This document shows, piece after piece, positions 53,843-62,936 of a stretch of 64,000 nt of DNA. The position numbers were made by a program, and so were the translations under genes. The first letter of the stretch is position 1; each line of letters begins with the position of its first letter. The notes below the pieces were generated by a model that was not told where the DNA came from, did not search any database, and saw nothing but the letters and a program-made list of their open reading frames with translations. Source of the stretch: Bacteroidales bacterium (lineage in GTDB: Bacteria > Bacteroidota > Bacteroidia > Bacteroidales > UBA932); assembly GCA_017430365.1 (NCBI GenBank), contig JAFRNC010000004.1, positions 1 to 64,000 on the forward strand, read 5' to 3'.

Positions 53843-54970
53843 ATGACATTATCCATAGAAGAAGTGCATACCAGAAGGGAATTGAAACAATTCATCACTT
53901 TTCCCGAAAAACTGTACCGCAACAATCCTTATTGGGTCCATTCCCTGCATTCCGATGAAACAGACACCCTGGGCGACAAGAACCCCGCTTTGGAGTTCTG
54001 CGAAAGGGCGCTATACCTGGCATGGCGCGACGGCGAAATCGTCGGCCGCGTGGCGGCGATCATCAATCACAACGCCAACAAACGCTGGAACGAGGAAGTG
54101 GTCCGCTTCGGTTGGATAGATTTCATCGACGACATCGAGGTCGTCCGCGCACTGATCGATGCCGTGACATCGTGGTGCAAGGCCCGTGGCTGCATAAAAA
54201 TCAAAGGACCGCTCGGATTCTCCGATCTGGACAAAGAAGGTCTGCTCGTGGAGGGATTTGACCACCTCTCCCCTTTTACCGTAATATACAATTACCCTTA
54301 TTACGGCGAGAGGCTTGAAGAACTGGGATTCGTGAAAGATGCCGACTGGACTCAGAAAATCGTGGACATTCCAACGGAAGATATTCCCCAGATGCAGTTC
54401 GCACCGCTGGTTGAGAAGCGTTTCGGACTCCATGCTGTTACCGGCATGTCCATGAAAGAGATGGGACGCAAATACGGCATGGACCTTTTCCACCTGATCA
54501 ATACGTCGTTCGCGGAACTGTATGAGTATTCTCCATTGTCCGACAGGCAGATAGAAACATATCTCAAGGTCTATCTCCCCATTTTGAACAAGGATTTCGT
54601 GGCGGTCATCGTCGACGCCGACGAACAGGTGGCGGGATTCGCCTTCTGTGTCCCTTCGCTGTCAAAGGCATTCCGGAAAGCCAGGGGGCGCCTCTTCCCG
54701 TTCGGTTTCATCCATATCCTGAAGGCACTGCGCAAGAACGATTCCATCGACGCGCTGATGATAGGCGTACTTCCCCAGTATCAGGGAAAGGGAGCCAGTC
54801 TCCTGATATTCAAGTATCTGCTTGAAAGCTGCCATAAATACGGCATAACCCGCATGTATGCAAATCCCCAGCTTGAGGACAACCAGAAGGTTCAGTCCGT
54901 ATTCGACGGACTTATGGAAACCCATGTCTTCCAGCGCCGCCGCAGCTACGTGAAGCCTATTCAGCCATGA
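53843..54970 (+). CDS. GNAT-fold acyltransferase, ceramide-synthase-like candidate
   Basis: In this 375-residue cytoplasmic protein, two GNAT-like regions are readable: an N-terminal one (ALYLAWRDGEIVGRVAAIIN near 53-72) and a C-terminal one (LMIGVLPQYQGKGASLLIFK near 310-330) with the Q-x-x-G-x-G/A acyl-CoA loop. The N-terminal YRNNPYWVHSLHSDE is typical of YghO-like proteins, the group to which the bacterial ceramide synthase of Caulobacter belongs. With the divergent ACP and ligase it makes a plausible sphingolipid acylation module. Assignment beyond GNAT is inference. Its stop overlaps the next gene by 4 nt. Confidence 0.7.
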   Translation: MTLSIEEVHTRRELKQFITFPEKLYRNNPYWVHSLHSDETDTLGDKNPALEFCERALYLAWRDGEIVGRVAAIINHNANKRWNEEVVRFGWIDFIDDIEVVRALIDAVTSWCKARGCIKIKGPLGFSDLDKEGLLVEGFDHLSPFTVIYNYPYYGERLEELGFVKDADWTQKIVDIPTEDIPQMQFAPLVEKRFGLHAVTGMSMKEMGRKYGMDLFHLINTSFAELYEYSPLSDRQIETYLKVYLPILNKDFVAVIVDADEQVAGFAFCVPSLSKAFRKARGRLFPFGFIHILKALRKNDSIDALMIGVLPQYQGKGASLLIFKYLLESCHKYGITRMYANPQLEDNQKVQSVFDGLMETHVFQRRRSYVKPIQP

Positions 54971-55899
54971 TCAATTTCAGCCGCAACATGAAGATGACCG
55001 AGCTGGTGGAGCGCGACTTCCACCTGCTGGGTCTCATCTCGCGCCTTGGAATAGACCAGCGTTTCGGAGACAGTACAGTAGTCGACATCTGCGAAGAAGC
55101 CGGAATAGATCCGGACACTTTCCTCCTCCTCTGTGAAGTATATGCTTCCGAAGATTTCCGCCCGACCCCGGAAATGCTCCATACATGCCGGGTAGAAGAC
55201 ATCCTCTTCTACCTGAGCCGGTCGCACGACTACTATGTAAACCGTTCGCTGGTCGACCTGGATTCCGCAATCGAGGCGCTCATCGGGCCCTGCTCGAACA
55301 CTCAGAAAACCGTAATCCGCAAATTCTTCTCCGACTATAGGAACGAACTGCAGCGTCATTTCGACTATGAGGAACTTTCGGTCATACCTTATGTCCGCAA
55401 CCTGCTCAAGGGCAACCGGAACACCAGTTTCTCCATAGACCGCTTCGAAGAGAATCACGCACAGATCCATGAGACCCTTTCCGACCTGAAGAACCTTATC
55501 ATGAAATCGCTCCCGGACGTCTGTGACAACAACCTCAGGATAAGCGTACTTCTATCCATCTACAACCTGCAGCAGGATCTGGACCACCATACCTGCATAG
55601 AGGACGACGTGCTTGTTCCTACCGTCCGGATGCTGGAATCCCCCGGACGCACATACAAAGATTCAGGCGAGAAGTCCGATCCACGCCGGGAAGAACTTTC
55701 CGACCGTGAAAAGGAAATCCTAGTCAGCGTCGCGCAGGGACTGCTCAACAAGGAGATCGCCGACCGTCACAACATATCGATCAACACGGTCATCACCCAT
55801 CGCAAGAACATAACCCGGAAAATCGGGATCAAGACAGTCGCCGGTCTCACGGCCTACGCCATACTGAACAACCTCATCGACATAAATTCAATAGAATAA
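54967..55899 (+). CDS. Hemerythrin/RIC-like domain fused to LuxR-type regulator
   Basis: The 310-residue protein has an N-terminal ScdA/DUF542-like part (LGIDQRFGDSTVVDICEEAG near 28-47). A hemerythrin-like helical domain follows with spaced His/Glu (HFDYEEL near 138, ENHAQIHE near 160 and DHHTCIEDD near 205). The LuxR helix-turn-helix at the C-terminus reads LSDREKEILVSVAQGLLNKE. Hemerythrin and RIC proteins carry di-iron centres that react with oxygen or nitric oxide, so this could be a redox-responsive transcription factor. It is coupled to the GNAT gene (ATGA) and followed by the thioredoxin lipoprotein gene after 4 nt. Confidence 0.8.
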   Translation: MINFSRNMKMTELVERDFHLLGLISRLGIDQRFGDSTVVDICEEAGIDPDTFLLLCEVYASEDFRPTPEMLHTCRVEDILFYLSRSHDYYVNRSLVDLDSAIEALIGPCSNTQKTVIRKFFSDYRNELQRHFDYEELSVIPYVRNLLKGNRNTSFSIDRFEENHAQIHETLSDLKNLIMKSLPDVCDNNLRISVLLSIYNLQQDLDHHTCIEDDVLVPTVRMLESPGRTYKDSGEKSDPRREELSDREKEILVSVAQGLLNKEIADRHNISINTVITHRKNITRKIGIKTVAGLTAYAILNNLIDINSIE

Positions 55900-55903
55900 T
55901 CCC

Positions 55904-56458
55904 ATGAAAAGAAACGCGCTCCTGATCCTCATGATCATGCTTGTCGCCGCAGGTTGCGGCAAAAAGCAGAAAAACGTAGAAACAGTGCCTGAACCGGCCG
56001 CTGAGGAAGTCGACATGAGCCAGTACATGCCGTCCCTGGCCGTCGGCGCTGAGGCTCCGGATTTCGAAGCCCCCAACATTTTGGACGAAGCGGTGAAACT
56101 GAGCGATTTCCGCGGCAGTTTCGTAGTCGTAGATTTCTGGGCCACATGGTGCAAGGACTGCCGTGCCGAAGTGCCCGCGATGAAACAACTCTATGACAAG
56201 TTCGCTCCCAGGGGGGTGCAGTTCCTCGGAGTTTCCTTCGACACAGACCGCGAGTCTCTCGTCTCCTACTGCATCGAGAACGATATCGCATGGCTCCAGG
56301 TCTGCAACGGCATCAAATGGAAAGAGAATCCCATCTCGACCGCATTCGACCTCCACTGGATTCCCACGATGTTCCTGATCGACCCGGACGGCAAGGTCGC
56401 CGGAGTATGCTTCACCGCCGACAAACTGGAAAAGATCCTGGCAGAGGCTGTCAAATAG
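55904..56458 (+). CDS. TlpA-like thioredoxin lipoprotein
   Basis: The protein has 184 residues with a lipobox VAAGC near residue 18 and a thioredoxin fold with active site WCKDC (82-86). DFWATWCKDCRAEVPAMKQL is the TlpA/ResA-type context. It would act in the periplasm as a disulfide reductase or thiol antioxidant. It is the last gene of the GNAT operon and is followed by a strong hairpin. Confidence 0.88.
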   Translation: MKRNALLILMIMLVAAGCGKKQKNVETVPEPAAEEVDMSQYMPSLAVGAEAPDFEAPNILDEAVKLSDFRGSFVVVDFWATWCKDCRAEVPAMKQLYDKFAPRGVQFLGVSFDTDRESLVSYCIENDIAWLQVCNGIKWKENPISTAFDLHWIPTMFLIDPDGKVAGVCFTADKLEKILAEAVK

Positions 56459-56471
56459 GAAAGCAGCCAAC

Positions 56472-56512
56472 GAAAAAAAGGGGGCCGTCACAATGACGGT
56501 CCCCTCTTTTTT
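56472..56512. terminator. Bidirectional terminator between thioredoxin and upp genes
   Basis: An A-tract is followed by GGGGGCCGTCA (56480-56490), a 3-nt loop and TGACGGTCCCC (56494-56504), then TCTTTTTT. The 11-bp stem has one G-T pair. The flanking A and T runs let it serve both convergent genes. Confidence 0.88.
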
Positions 56513-56526
56513 CATCGGATCCACGA

Positions 56527-57156
56527 TTATTTCGTACCGAAGATACGGTCGCCCGCGTCGCCTAGTCCCGGAAGGATATAGGCGTCGCTGTTGAGTTCCT
56601 CATCGAGGGCGGCCACGTAGATATCCACGTCGGGATGATCCTTCTGGACCCGCTTTACGCCCTCGGGCGCAGCGACAAGACACATCAGGCGGATGTTGGT
56701 GCATCCCATGTTCTTGAGCATCGTGATGGCGTCGGAAGAGCTTCCTCCGGTGGCCAGCATCGGATCGGTGACAATCACCATCCTCTGGTCGATGTCGAAC
56801 GGCATCTTGCAGTAATATGATACCGGCTCATGGGTCGTCTCGTCGCGGTAGAGACCGATATGGCCCACCTTGGCGACGGGGAGAAGGGTCAGCAGACCGT
56901 CCACCATGCCGAGACCGGCGCGGAGGATAGGCACTATGGCCAGTTTCTTTCCCGATATGACCCTGGCGGTCATATGCTTCATCGGGGTTTCAATCTCAAC
57001 GTTCTCCAGCGGGAGGTCACGGGTGATCTCGTAGCCCATCAGGAGGGAAATCTCCTTCAGCAGCTCGCGGAAATCCTTGGAACCGGTCCGCACGTCACGC
57101 ATGATGCTCAGCTTGTGCTGAACCATCGGATGGTCAATGATATGAAGTCTGCTCAT
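56527..57156 (-). CDS. upp: Uracil phosphoribosyltransferase
   Basis: The 209-residue enzyme converts uracil and PRPP to UMP in pyrimidine salvage. It has the PRPP loop [15 protein letters not shown] (about 126-140) and the uracil-binding C-terminal [16 protein letters not shown]. The length is that of the family. It lies 17 nt downstream of the M16 peptidase gene and may share its transcript. Confidence 0.95.
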   Translation of the reverse strand: MSRLHIIDHPMVQHKLSIMRDVRTGSKDFRELLKEISLLMGYEITRDLPLENVEIETPMKHMTARVISGKKLAIVPILRAGLGMVDGLLTLLPVAKVGHIGLYRDETTHEPVSYYCKMPFDIDQRMVIVTDPMLATGGSSSDAITMLKNMGCTNIRLMCLVAAPEGVKRVQKDHPDVDIYVAALDEELNSDAYILPGLGDAGDRIFGTK

Positions 57157-57173
57157 AATTTATTTAGGGTTGG

Positions 57174-59993
57174 TTACTTGGTCTCACCGTACATGATCAC
57201 CCTGGTCTGGTTGCGCTGTTTCAGGATGGTGTCGATCGCCTTGCGCACATCCTCGGTCGTGATGGAATCCAGGACCTTTTCGTAGTCAGTCACCTCGTCG
57301 ACGCCATACTTCTTCCAGAAGTACATCTCACCGGACCAGTAACCGTTCTGGCGCAGATTGTCCTGATAGGTCTTGTGCATGTAATCCTTCACCTTCTTCA
57401 TATTGACGTCCGAGGGACCGTTCTGGACGAATTCGGACAGAAGCTCCTCGATACGAGAATTGAGGCGCTCATAGGATTCAGGGTTTGTCTGGTAGACGAT
57501 TTGGAGATAGGCGTCGGTCTCCTTGGGACGCTGGTTCAGGCCGCCGGCCGTGCTCACGCCGTACGTACCGCCTTCCTTCTCGCGGATTTCCTCGGTGTAG
57601 ATTATGTCGAGGATCTGGTGGGCGATGTCGAGGGTCAGGTCGCTCTTCAGGTCATTCTTGCCCTTGCCGGTCTCCATGTAGACCACGACGGCCATGGGTA
57701 CTTCCATTTCCTTGGCGAAGATCTTGTCCTGCATACCCTTGGTGAAGCCCATTCCCACTTCGCGGGCCTTTTCTTTCTTGCCCTGGGCGGGCAGCGAGCC
57801 GATGTACTGGGCTATCAGCGGCAGCATCGTCTGCTCGTCAATGGCACCCGTGAAAATGAAGGTGAAATCGGCGGCATTGGCGAAGCGTTCCTTCGCGATC
57901 TGCATGATGCGGGCGTAGTCGACGAAATCCACGTCTGCAGCCTTCATCATCGTCGTGCGGGGATTGTTGCCGTAAAGGGCGCGTGTCAGGGTATCCTGAA
58001 GGGCGGTCATAGGCTGCTTCTCTGCGTTGAGCAGCTGGGCGCGCGTCTTGTTCTGCCAGGACTTGAAAGCGTCTTCATCGGTGCGCTGGGCAGTGAAGTA
58101 CAGATAAGCCAGCTGGAGCATCGTCTCGAAATCCTTCGGGGTCGAATTGCCGCGCATGCCTTCCTCATACAAATTGATGTAAGGGTTGACCCCTGCCTGC
58201 TTGCCGGCCAGAGCCTTGGTAAGGGCCGTGGAGCTGAAGTTGCCCACGCCGCCTTCGGTGAACAGGTCGACGTTCTTCAGGTTGAGGGCTTCGGTTTCAG
58301 GATAGAGCGAGGTACCTCCGGCGCTGTATGCACGCAGGATGATCTGGTCCTTGTTGAAGTCGGTGGGCTTCACATAAACCGTGGCACCGTTGGAAAGCTT
58401 GTACATCGTGTAGCCGAATTTGTCAGCCTTGCTCTTGACGATTTTGCCTCCCGTAGGAATCTGGGCGAGCAGCGGCTCATTGGATACTTCCTCCTGGTAA
58501 GGTTCGATATTTTCGGCAGCGACGTCGACGAGCATCTTCTTCATTTCGTCAACCGTGGGATAGGTAACACCTTCCTTCTCGGGCAGCATGCAGGCCACGA
58601 CGAGGTTCTTGCCTTCCTCAACGAGCTGTCCGAACAGCTGGTTGATGACCTCGACAGGAATGTTGGGGCAGAGCTGCTGGCTGAGTGTATATTCGTTCTC
58701 GACACCCATGGCCGGCTCGTTGTCGATGAAATGACGTACGTATTCGGAGCAGTAGGAAGCGCTGCTTTTCTTCTCACGGGCATTGTAAGCCGACTCTACC
58801 TGGCTCATGTATTCAGCCCTGGCGCGCTCATATTCACTTGCGGTGAAACCGCCGCGTTTTGCACGAAGGATTTCACGCCAGATCGTTGCAACGGCATTCT
58901 TGAGCTGGTCCTCGCCGCAAACGACGATACCCATATATGATTTCTTGGTCTTGGCAAGGAAATAGTCCTCGTCAGATCCGAACTGGGCCATCATGAACGG
59001 AGGCTCGGGCAGCTGTGAGAATTCTTCCAGACGCTCATTGAGCATCATGGAAGCCATACCGGTAGCATACTTGTAAACCAGATAGTTCATGTCGCCCTTC
59101 ATCTCCACGGGATATGCATCGTGCTTCCAGAAGAGGAAGGTCTGCGCATACGGGAACTCCTTGTCGGTAGCCATGCTAACGATGGTCTCGTCGTTGTCCT
59201 CGATCTGCACATAGTAGCGCTCGGCAGGATTCACGGGGGTGGCGATGGTGCCGAATATCTCCTTGATCTTGCCCTCTACCTCGTTGACGTCGATGTCGCC
59301 GACCACCACGATACCCTGGTTGTCGGGACGGTACCATTTCTCATAGTAGTCGCGCAGCACCTTATACGGGAAATTGTCCACGACTTCCATGAGGCCGATA
59401 GGCAGGCGCTCGCCATATTTATTGTGATTGGGATAGATCTCGGGCAGGATCTTCTCATAGAGACGCATCTGTGCGTTCTGGCGGCTGCGCCACTCCTCGT
59501 GGATCACACCGCGCTCACCATCGATATCCTCGTCGGTAAGCAGCAGGCCGTCGGCCCAGTCGTGAAGGATCCAGAGGCAGGAGTCGACAGCGCTCGGGAC
59601 CTTGGCCACGGGCACGTTGTCAATATTATAGACCGTTTCGTCAATGCTGGTGTAAGCGTTCAGGTCGGCACCGAACTTGACACCGATAGACTCGCAATAT
59701 TTCACCACGCCGTTGCCGGGGAAATGCTCGGTTCCGTTGAAGCACATGTGCTCAAGGAAGTGTGCGAGACCGCGCTGCGATTCGTCTTCGAGGATGGAAC
59801 CCACTTTCTGGGCGATATAGAAATTGGCCTGGCCCTTCGGCTCTTCGTTGTGCCGGATATAATAGGTCAGTCCGTTGTCGAGTTTTCCGATTTTCACGTT
59901 GGGATCCACCGGGATCGGCGGCATCTGCTGTGCAGACGCTGCAATGCCCAGGCCGAAGGCAAGGGCGGCAATTACAGTAAAGATTCTTTTCAT
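57174..59993 (-). CDS. Secreted M16 family zinc peptidase
   Basis: This 939-residue protein has a signal peptide ending in ASAQQ and the inverted zinc motif HFLEH at 78-82, with the later Glu in GERGVIHEEW. A second, inactive M16 half follows, the pitrilysin-like double-domain layout. It probably clears peptides in the periplasm. The divergent ThrE-like gene starts 122 bp away. Confidence 0.92.
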   Translation of the reverse strand: MKRIFTVIAALAFGLGIAASAQQMPPIPVDPNVKIGKLDNGLTYYIRHNEEPKGQANFYIAQKVGSILEDESQRGLAHFLEHMCFNGTEHFPGNGVVKYCESIGVKFGADLNAYTSIDETVYNIDNVPVAKVPSAVDSCLWILHDWADGLLLTDEDIDGERGVIHEEWRSRQNAQMRLYEKILPEIYPNHNKYGERLPIGLMEVVDNFPYKVLRDYYEKWYRPDNQGIVVVGDIDVNEVEGKIKEIFGTIATPVNPAERYYVQIEDNDETIVSMATDKEFPYAQTFLFWKHDAYPVEMKGDMNYLVYKYATGMASMMLNERLEEFSQLPEPPFMMAQFGSDEDYFLAKTKKSYMGIVVCGEDQLKNAVATIWREILRAKRGGFTASEYERARAEYMSQVESAYNAREKKSSASYCSEYVRHFIDNEPAMGVENEYTLSQQLCPNIPVEVINQLFGQLVEEGKNLVVACMLPEKEGVTYPTVDEMKKMLVDVAAENIEPYQEEVSNEPLLAQIPTGGKIVKSKADKFGYTMYKLSNGATVYVKPTDFNKDQIILRAYSAGGTSLYPETEALNLKNVDLFTEGGVGNFSSTALTKALAGKQAGVNPYINLYEEGMRGNSTPKDFETMLQLAYLYFTAQRTDEDAFKSWQNKTRAQLLNAEKQPMTALQDTLTRALYGNNPRTTMMKAADVDFVDYARIMQIAKERFANAADFTFIFTGAIDEQTMLPLIAQYIGSLPAQGKKEKAREVGMGFTKGMQDKIFAKEMEVPMAVVVYMETGKGKNDLKSDLTLDIAHQILDIIYTEEIREKEGGTYGVSTAGGLNQRPKETDAYLQIVYQTNPESYERLNSRIEELLSEFVQNGPSDVNMKKVKDYMHKTYQDNLRQNGYWSGEMYFWKKYGVDEVTDYEKVLDSITTEDVRKAIDTILKQRNQTRVIMYGETK

Positions 59994-60051
59994 GCGAATG
60001 AAAGTTAATTATTTAATCACTTAATATACTCGCGGTCATTTTTACATCCTG

Positions 60052-60080
60052 CAAATGTAATCAAATAAACGTTATCTTTG
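60052..60080. promoter_or_regulatory. Divergent -7 elements for M16 and ThrE-like genes
   Basis: TACATTTG on the minus strand (plus CAAATGTA 60052-60059) faces the M16 gene. TATCTTTG on the plus strand (60073-60080) faces the ThrE-like gene. Neither has a clear -33 TTG at the right distance. Confidence 0.4.
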
Positions 60081-60115
60081 CAGACCGAAGCATATTTTAC
60101 CCATTAGACGTCGAT

Positions 60116-61408
60116 ATGGCCGAAAAACTACAGAATTCGGAAGAATTGATAGAAGAACGCCATGCGGAGGCGCTGGCAATCGCCTCCGAAGCGGGTCACA
60201 TCCTGTTGGAAAACGGAGCCGAGATATCCCGTGTAGAAGAGACCATGGAGCGCATAGCTTCCCATTATGGCGTTGACAAAAAGAGTTTCTTCGTCCTCAG
60301 CAACGGCATCTTCACCACCAGCAGCTTCAACAAATATGCTAACGTGGAGTTCATCCCGTTCAAAGGGACACAGCTCGACAAGGTAGTTGCCGTCAACCAG
60401 TTGTCCCGCGACATAGTAAGCGGGAAATATACGCTGGAAGGCGCCCGCAGGAAACTGCACGAGATACGCACGATGAAGCCCCACCCGGTTTGGGAGCAGG
60501 TTCTGGCTTCCGCCCTCGGCAGTGCCGGTTTCTGCATAGTCTTCGGCGGCGGTATGCTGGACTGCGCGGCTTCGTTCGTATGCGGCATCCTGCTATGGCT
60601 GTTCGTCCTGTACGTAACCGCACCGCATATGTCCAAGATCGTTGGCAACATAGTCGGCGGCTTTTTCGTCACAGCGCTGTGCATCGTCTTCCATCGCATA
60701 GGCTTCGGCCACAGCCTCCCGAATATGATCATCGGTGCCATCATCCCCCTCATACCGGGAGTTCCGTTCGTCAATGGCGTGCGGGACCTGGCAAATGAGG
60801 ATTACATAGCCGGAGCGACGCGTCTGCTTGACGCCCTTCTGGTATTCTTCTGCATAGCCGCAGGCGTTGCCCTGGCCTTCGTATGCGACGGGCTCATTTT
60901 CGGCAAGCTGATAGTGCTCAAGGGTATGACGGTCGATGCGTTCACGTTCAAGATGCCCGTCCAGATCATTGCATCTTTCATCGGCACCGCCGCCTTCGCG
61001 GTACTGTTCGGAGTCCCCCGCAGATACTATGTACTGTGCGGCGTAAGCGGCGTACTCGGCTGGATCCTCTATATGGTACTCGCACGCTATGCCGGCTTCA
61101 CTCCTCCTGCGGCCACGGTCTTCGCCACCATGCTCGTGGTACTTTCAGCACGCTACTTCTCCGTGCTGGACCGCTGCCCTGCAATAGTCTTCCTGCTCTG
61201 CGGCATTTTCCCGCTCGTACCCGGTGCAGGCGTTTTCTGGACCTCCTATTACGTGGTTTCCGACCAGCTGCGCCTCGCACTCGGCAGCGGCTTCATGGCC
61301 GTCAAGGTTACGATCGCGATTGTGCTGGGCATCATCCTGATCAGCGAACTGCCCGCCCGCATGTTCTCCGGACACAAAGCCGCAAAAGCCTTCCACAGGA
61401 ATGCCTGA
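60116..61408 (+). CDS. ThrE-like threonine/serine exporter family protein
   Basis: The protein of 430 residues fuses the two ThrE halves: an N-terminal DUF1212-type part with ILLENGAEISRVEETMERIA near 30-50, and a C-terminal DUF3815-type part. About ten membrane helices run from residue 135 on. IIGAIIPLIPGVPFVNGVRD is the conserved family stretch. It exports small amino acids or dipeptides. It overlaps the next gene by 8 nt. Confidence 0.88.
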   Translation: MAEKLQNSEELIEERHAEALAIASEAGHILLENGAEISRVEETMERIASHYGVDKKSFFVLSNGIFTTSSFNKYANVEFIPFKGTQLDKVVAVNQLSRDIVSGKYTLEGARRKLHEIRTMKPHPVWEQVLASALGSAGFCIVFGGGMLDCAASFVCGILLWLFVLYVTAPHMSKIVGNIVGGFFVTALCIVFHRIGFGHSLPNMIIGAIIPLIPGVPFVNGVRDLANEDYIAGATRLLDALLVFFCIAAGVALAFVCDGLIFGKLIVLKGMTVDAFTFKMPVQIIASFIGTAAFAVLFGVPRRYYVLCGVSGVLGWILYMVLARYAGFTPPAATVFATMLVVLSARYFSVLDRCPAIVFLLCGIFPLVPGAGVFWTSYYVVSDQLRLALGSGFMAVKVTIAIVLGIILISELPARMFSGHKAAKAFHRNA

Positions 61409-61838
61409 TCTCGGTTCATGGGGCCTCTGGGGACTGTTTATCGGAACATTCCTGGCCGCAACGGTGGTTCCTTTCAGTTCGGACGTGCTTTACATCGCGG
61501 TATTGAAAATGACCTCTGACCCCTGGGGATGCCTTGCCGTGGGTTCGCTCGGGAACTGGCTGGGATCCCTCACCTCTTTCGGGATAGGCTGGCTGGGGAA
61601 ATGGGAGTGGCTCGAAAAGTGGTTCAAGGTCGACCGCGCCAAACTGGAAAAACAGAAGGTCTATGTAGACAGATACGGAGTCTGGCTCGCCCTCCTGAGC
61701 TGGGTGCCGTTCATCGGCGACATCTTTGCCATAGCCCTCGGTTTCTACAAGACAAATCCCTGGCTCACCGCCCTGCTCCTGCTGGTCGGAAAGACGCTGC
61801 GGTTCCTCGTCTGGAACCTCATTATGGGAGTGATTTAG
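61401..61838 (+). CDS. YqaA/DedA-like membrane protein
   Basis: The 145-residue integral membrane protein has SNARE-associated/VTT-type features (GTFLAATVVPFSSDVLYIAV, then SLGNWLGSLTSFGIGW and LSWVPFIGDIFAIALGFYK). YqaA-like members of this fold are thought to handle lipid or membrane homeostasis. It is coupled to the ThrE-like gene and overlaps the convergent L,D-transpeptidase gene by 4 nt. Confidence 0.85.
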   Translation: MPDLGSWGLWGLFIGTFLAATVVPFSSDVLYIAVLKMTSDPWGCLAVGSLGNWLGSLTSFGIGWLGKWEWLEKWFKVDRAKLEKQKVYVDRYGVWLALLSWVPFIGDIFAIALGFYKTNPWLTALLLLVGKTLRFLVWNLIMGVI

Positions 61839-62449
61839 GGAGTGTTCGCCCTGAGTTCAAACGGAAGCGGTCCGGTTTCTTCGGGAAGGATGATCACAGG
61901 CGTACCCACGATTGCGTAATTGTCGTGAAGGTGTTCTATATCCTCGTCATAAAGGCGTATGCATCCTTCGCTGCCACGCCCGACCTCTATCGACTCCCGG
62001 TTTCCGGTGCTTCCGTGGATGCCTATGCCCGAGAAACCCGGCGTCTTCAGGCGGAGAAACCAGTGGCCATAAGCCTTGATGGCTCCGCGGCCGTCTCCGA
62101 AATCATGGACCCATGTATGTGAATCCTGGATCTGTGAGATGACGAAAGGCTTGCCCGGGTAAGACTCAGGGGTCTTGTTGTCCCCCCTTCTCTGCTTCTG
62201 ACCCTTGTTCTTGGCCAGACAGACCGGATATACCGCCAGAAGTACGGTATCGCCGTTCCTGGATTCATAAACACTGAGATGCTCGGGATGCACTTTCGAA
62301 ACCACGAAGAAACAGTTCCCTTTGTCCAGAGCGGGACCGTATATGACTTTGTCGCCGGTGAACGGAACGCTCCCCCGTGCCGAAGAAGGGACGTAGAGGA
62401 AACCGGTCATGGCAAGGATTGCAATAAACAATATGACGCGAACTTTCAT
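61835..62449 (-). CDS. L,D-transpeptidase (YkuD) family protein
   Basis: From the ATG at 62449 the protein has 204 residues, with a signal sequence or anchor (VILFIAILAMTGFLYVPSSA). The catalytic motif is GIHGSTGN, followed by GSEGCIRLYDEDI with the nucleophile Cys. YkuD enzymes form 3-3 peptidoglycan crosslinks or attach proteins to the wall. The upstream ATG at 62473 is less likely. It has no operon partner. Confidence 0.88.
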   Translation of the reverse strand: MKVRVILFIAILAMTGFLYVPSSARGSVPFTGDKVIYGPALDKGNCFFVVSKVHPEHLSVYESRNGDTVLLAVYPVCLAKNKGQKQRRGDNKTPESYPGKPFVISQIQDSHTWVHDFGDGRGAIKAYGHWFLRLKTPGFSGIGIHGSTGNRESIEVGRGSEGCIRLYDEDIEHLHDNYAIVGTPVIILPEETGPLPFELRANTP

Positions 62450-62540
62450 TGCTTTCGGAAAAACGGACGGCAAGATAGCGATTTCAGTTCAATTATCATA
62501 CCGATAATTGCTATCTTCGCGGATCGAAACACAAGTCCGG

Positions 62541-62936
62541 ATGAAACAGATCGAAGTAGTAGCCGCGATAATACGTAAAGGGAAGCTGTTTTTCGCGACA
62601 CAACGCGGATACGGCGAGTTCGAAGGATGGTGGGAATTCCCGGGCGGAAAGATGGAGGCCGGGGAAACCCGCGAAGAGGCCCTGATCAGGGAAATCCGGG
62701 AAGAACTCTCCGCTGAAATCGTCATAGAGAAATATCTGACGACCGTGGAATGGGATTATCCGAAATTCCACCTCATCCTGCACTGTTTCATCTGCCGGAC
62801 TGTCTCCGAAGCCATGCATCTCAACGAACATGAAGCTGCCCGCTGGCTGGACGAAAAATCGGCCGGAAGCGTCAGATGGCTGCCGGCCGATGAGCAAATC
62901 ATACCCCTGATCCTCAGAGATTTGGAACAGTGCTGA
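62541..62936 (+). CDS. MutT-like Nudix hydrolase
   Basis: The protein of 131 residues has the Nudix box GGKMEAGETREEALIREIRE followed by ELSAEI; the usual G-U end of the box is S-A here. The size and the FPGGK start resemble 8-oxo-dGTP-sanitising MutT proteins. The ATG at 62541 is preferred over a frame opening at 62508. It ends inside the convergent GH92 gene with a 23-nt overlap. Confidence 0.9.
   Translation: MKQIEVVAAIIRKGKLFFATQRGYGEFEGWWEFPGGKMEAGETREEALIREIREELSAEIVIEKYLTTVEWDYPKFHLILHCFICRTVSEAMHLNEHEAARWLDEKSAGSVRWLPADEQIIPLILRDLEQC

Noticed and set aside
57375..58940. A 521-codon open frame on the plus strand
   Set aside because: It is antisense to the M16 peptidase gene and shows no domain.
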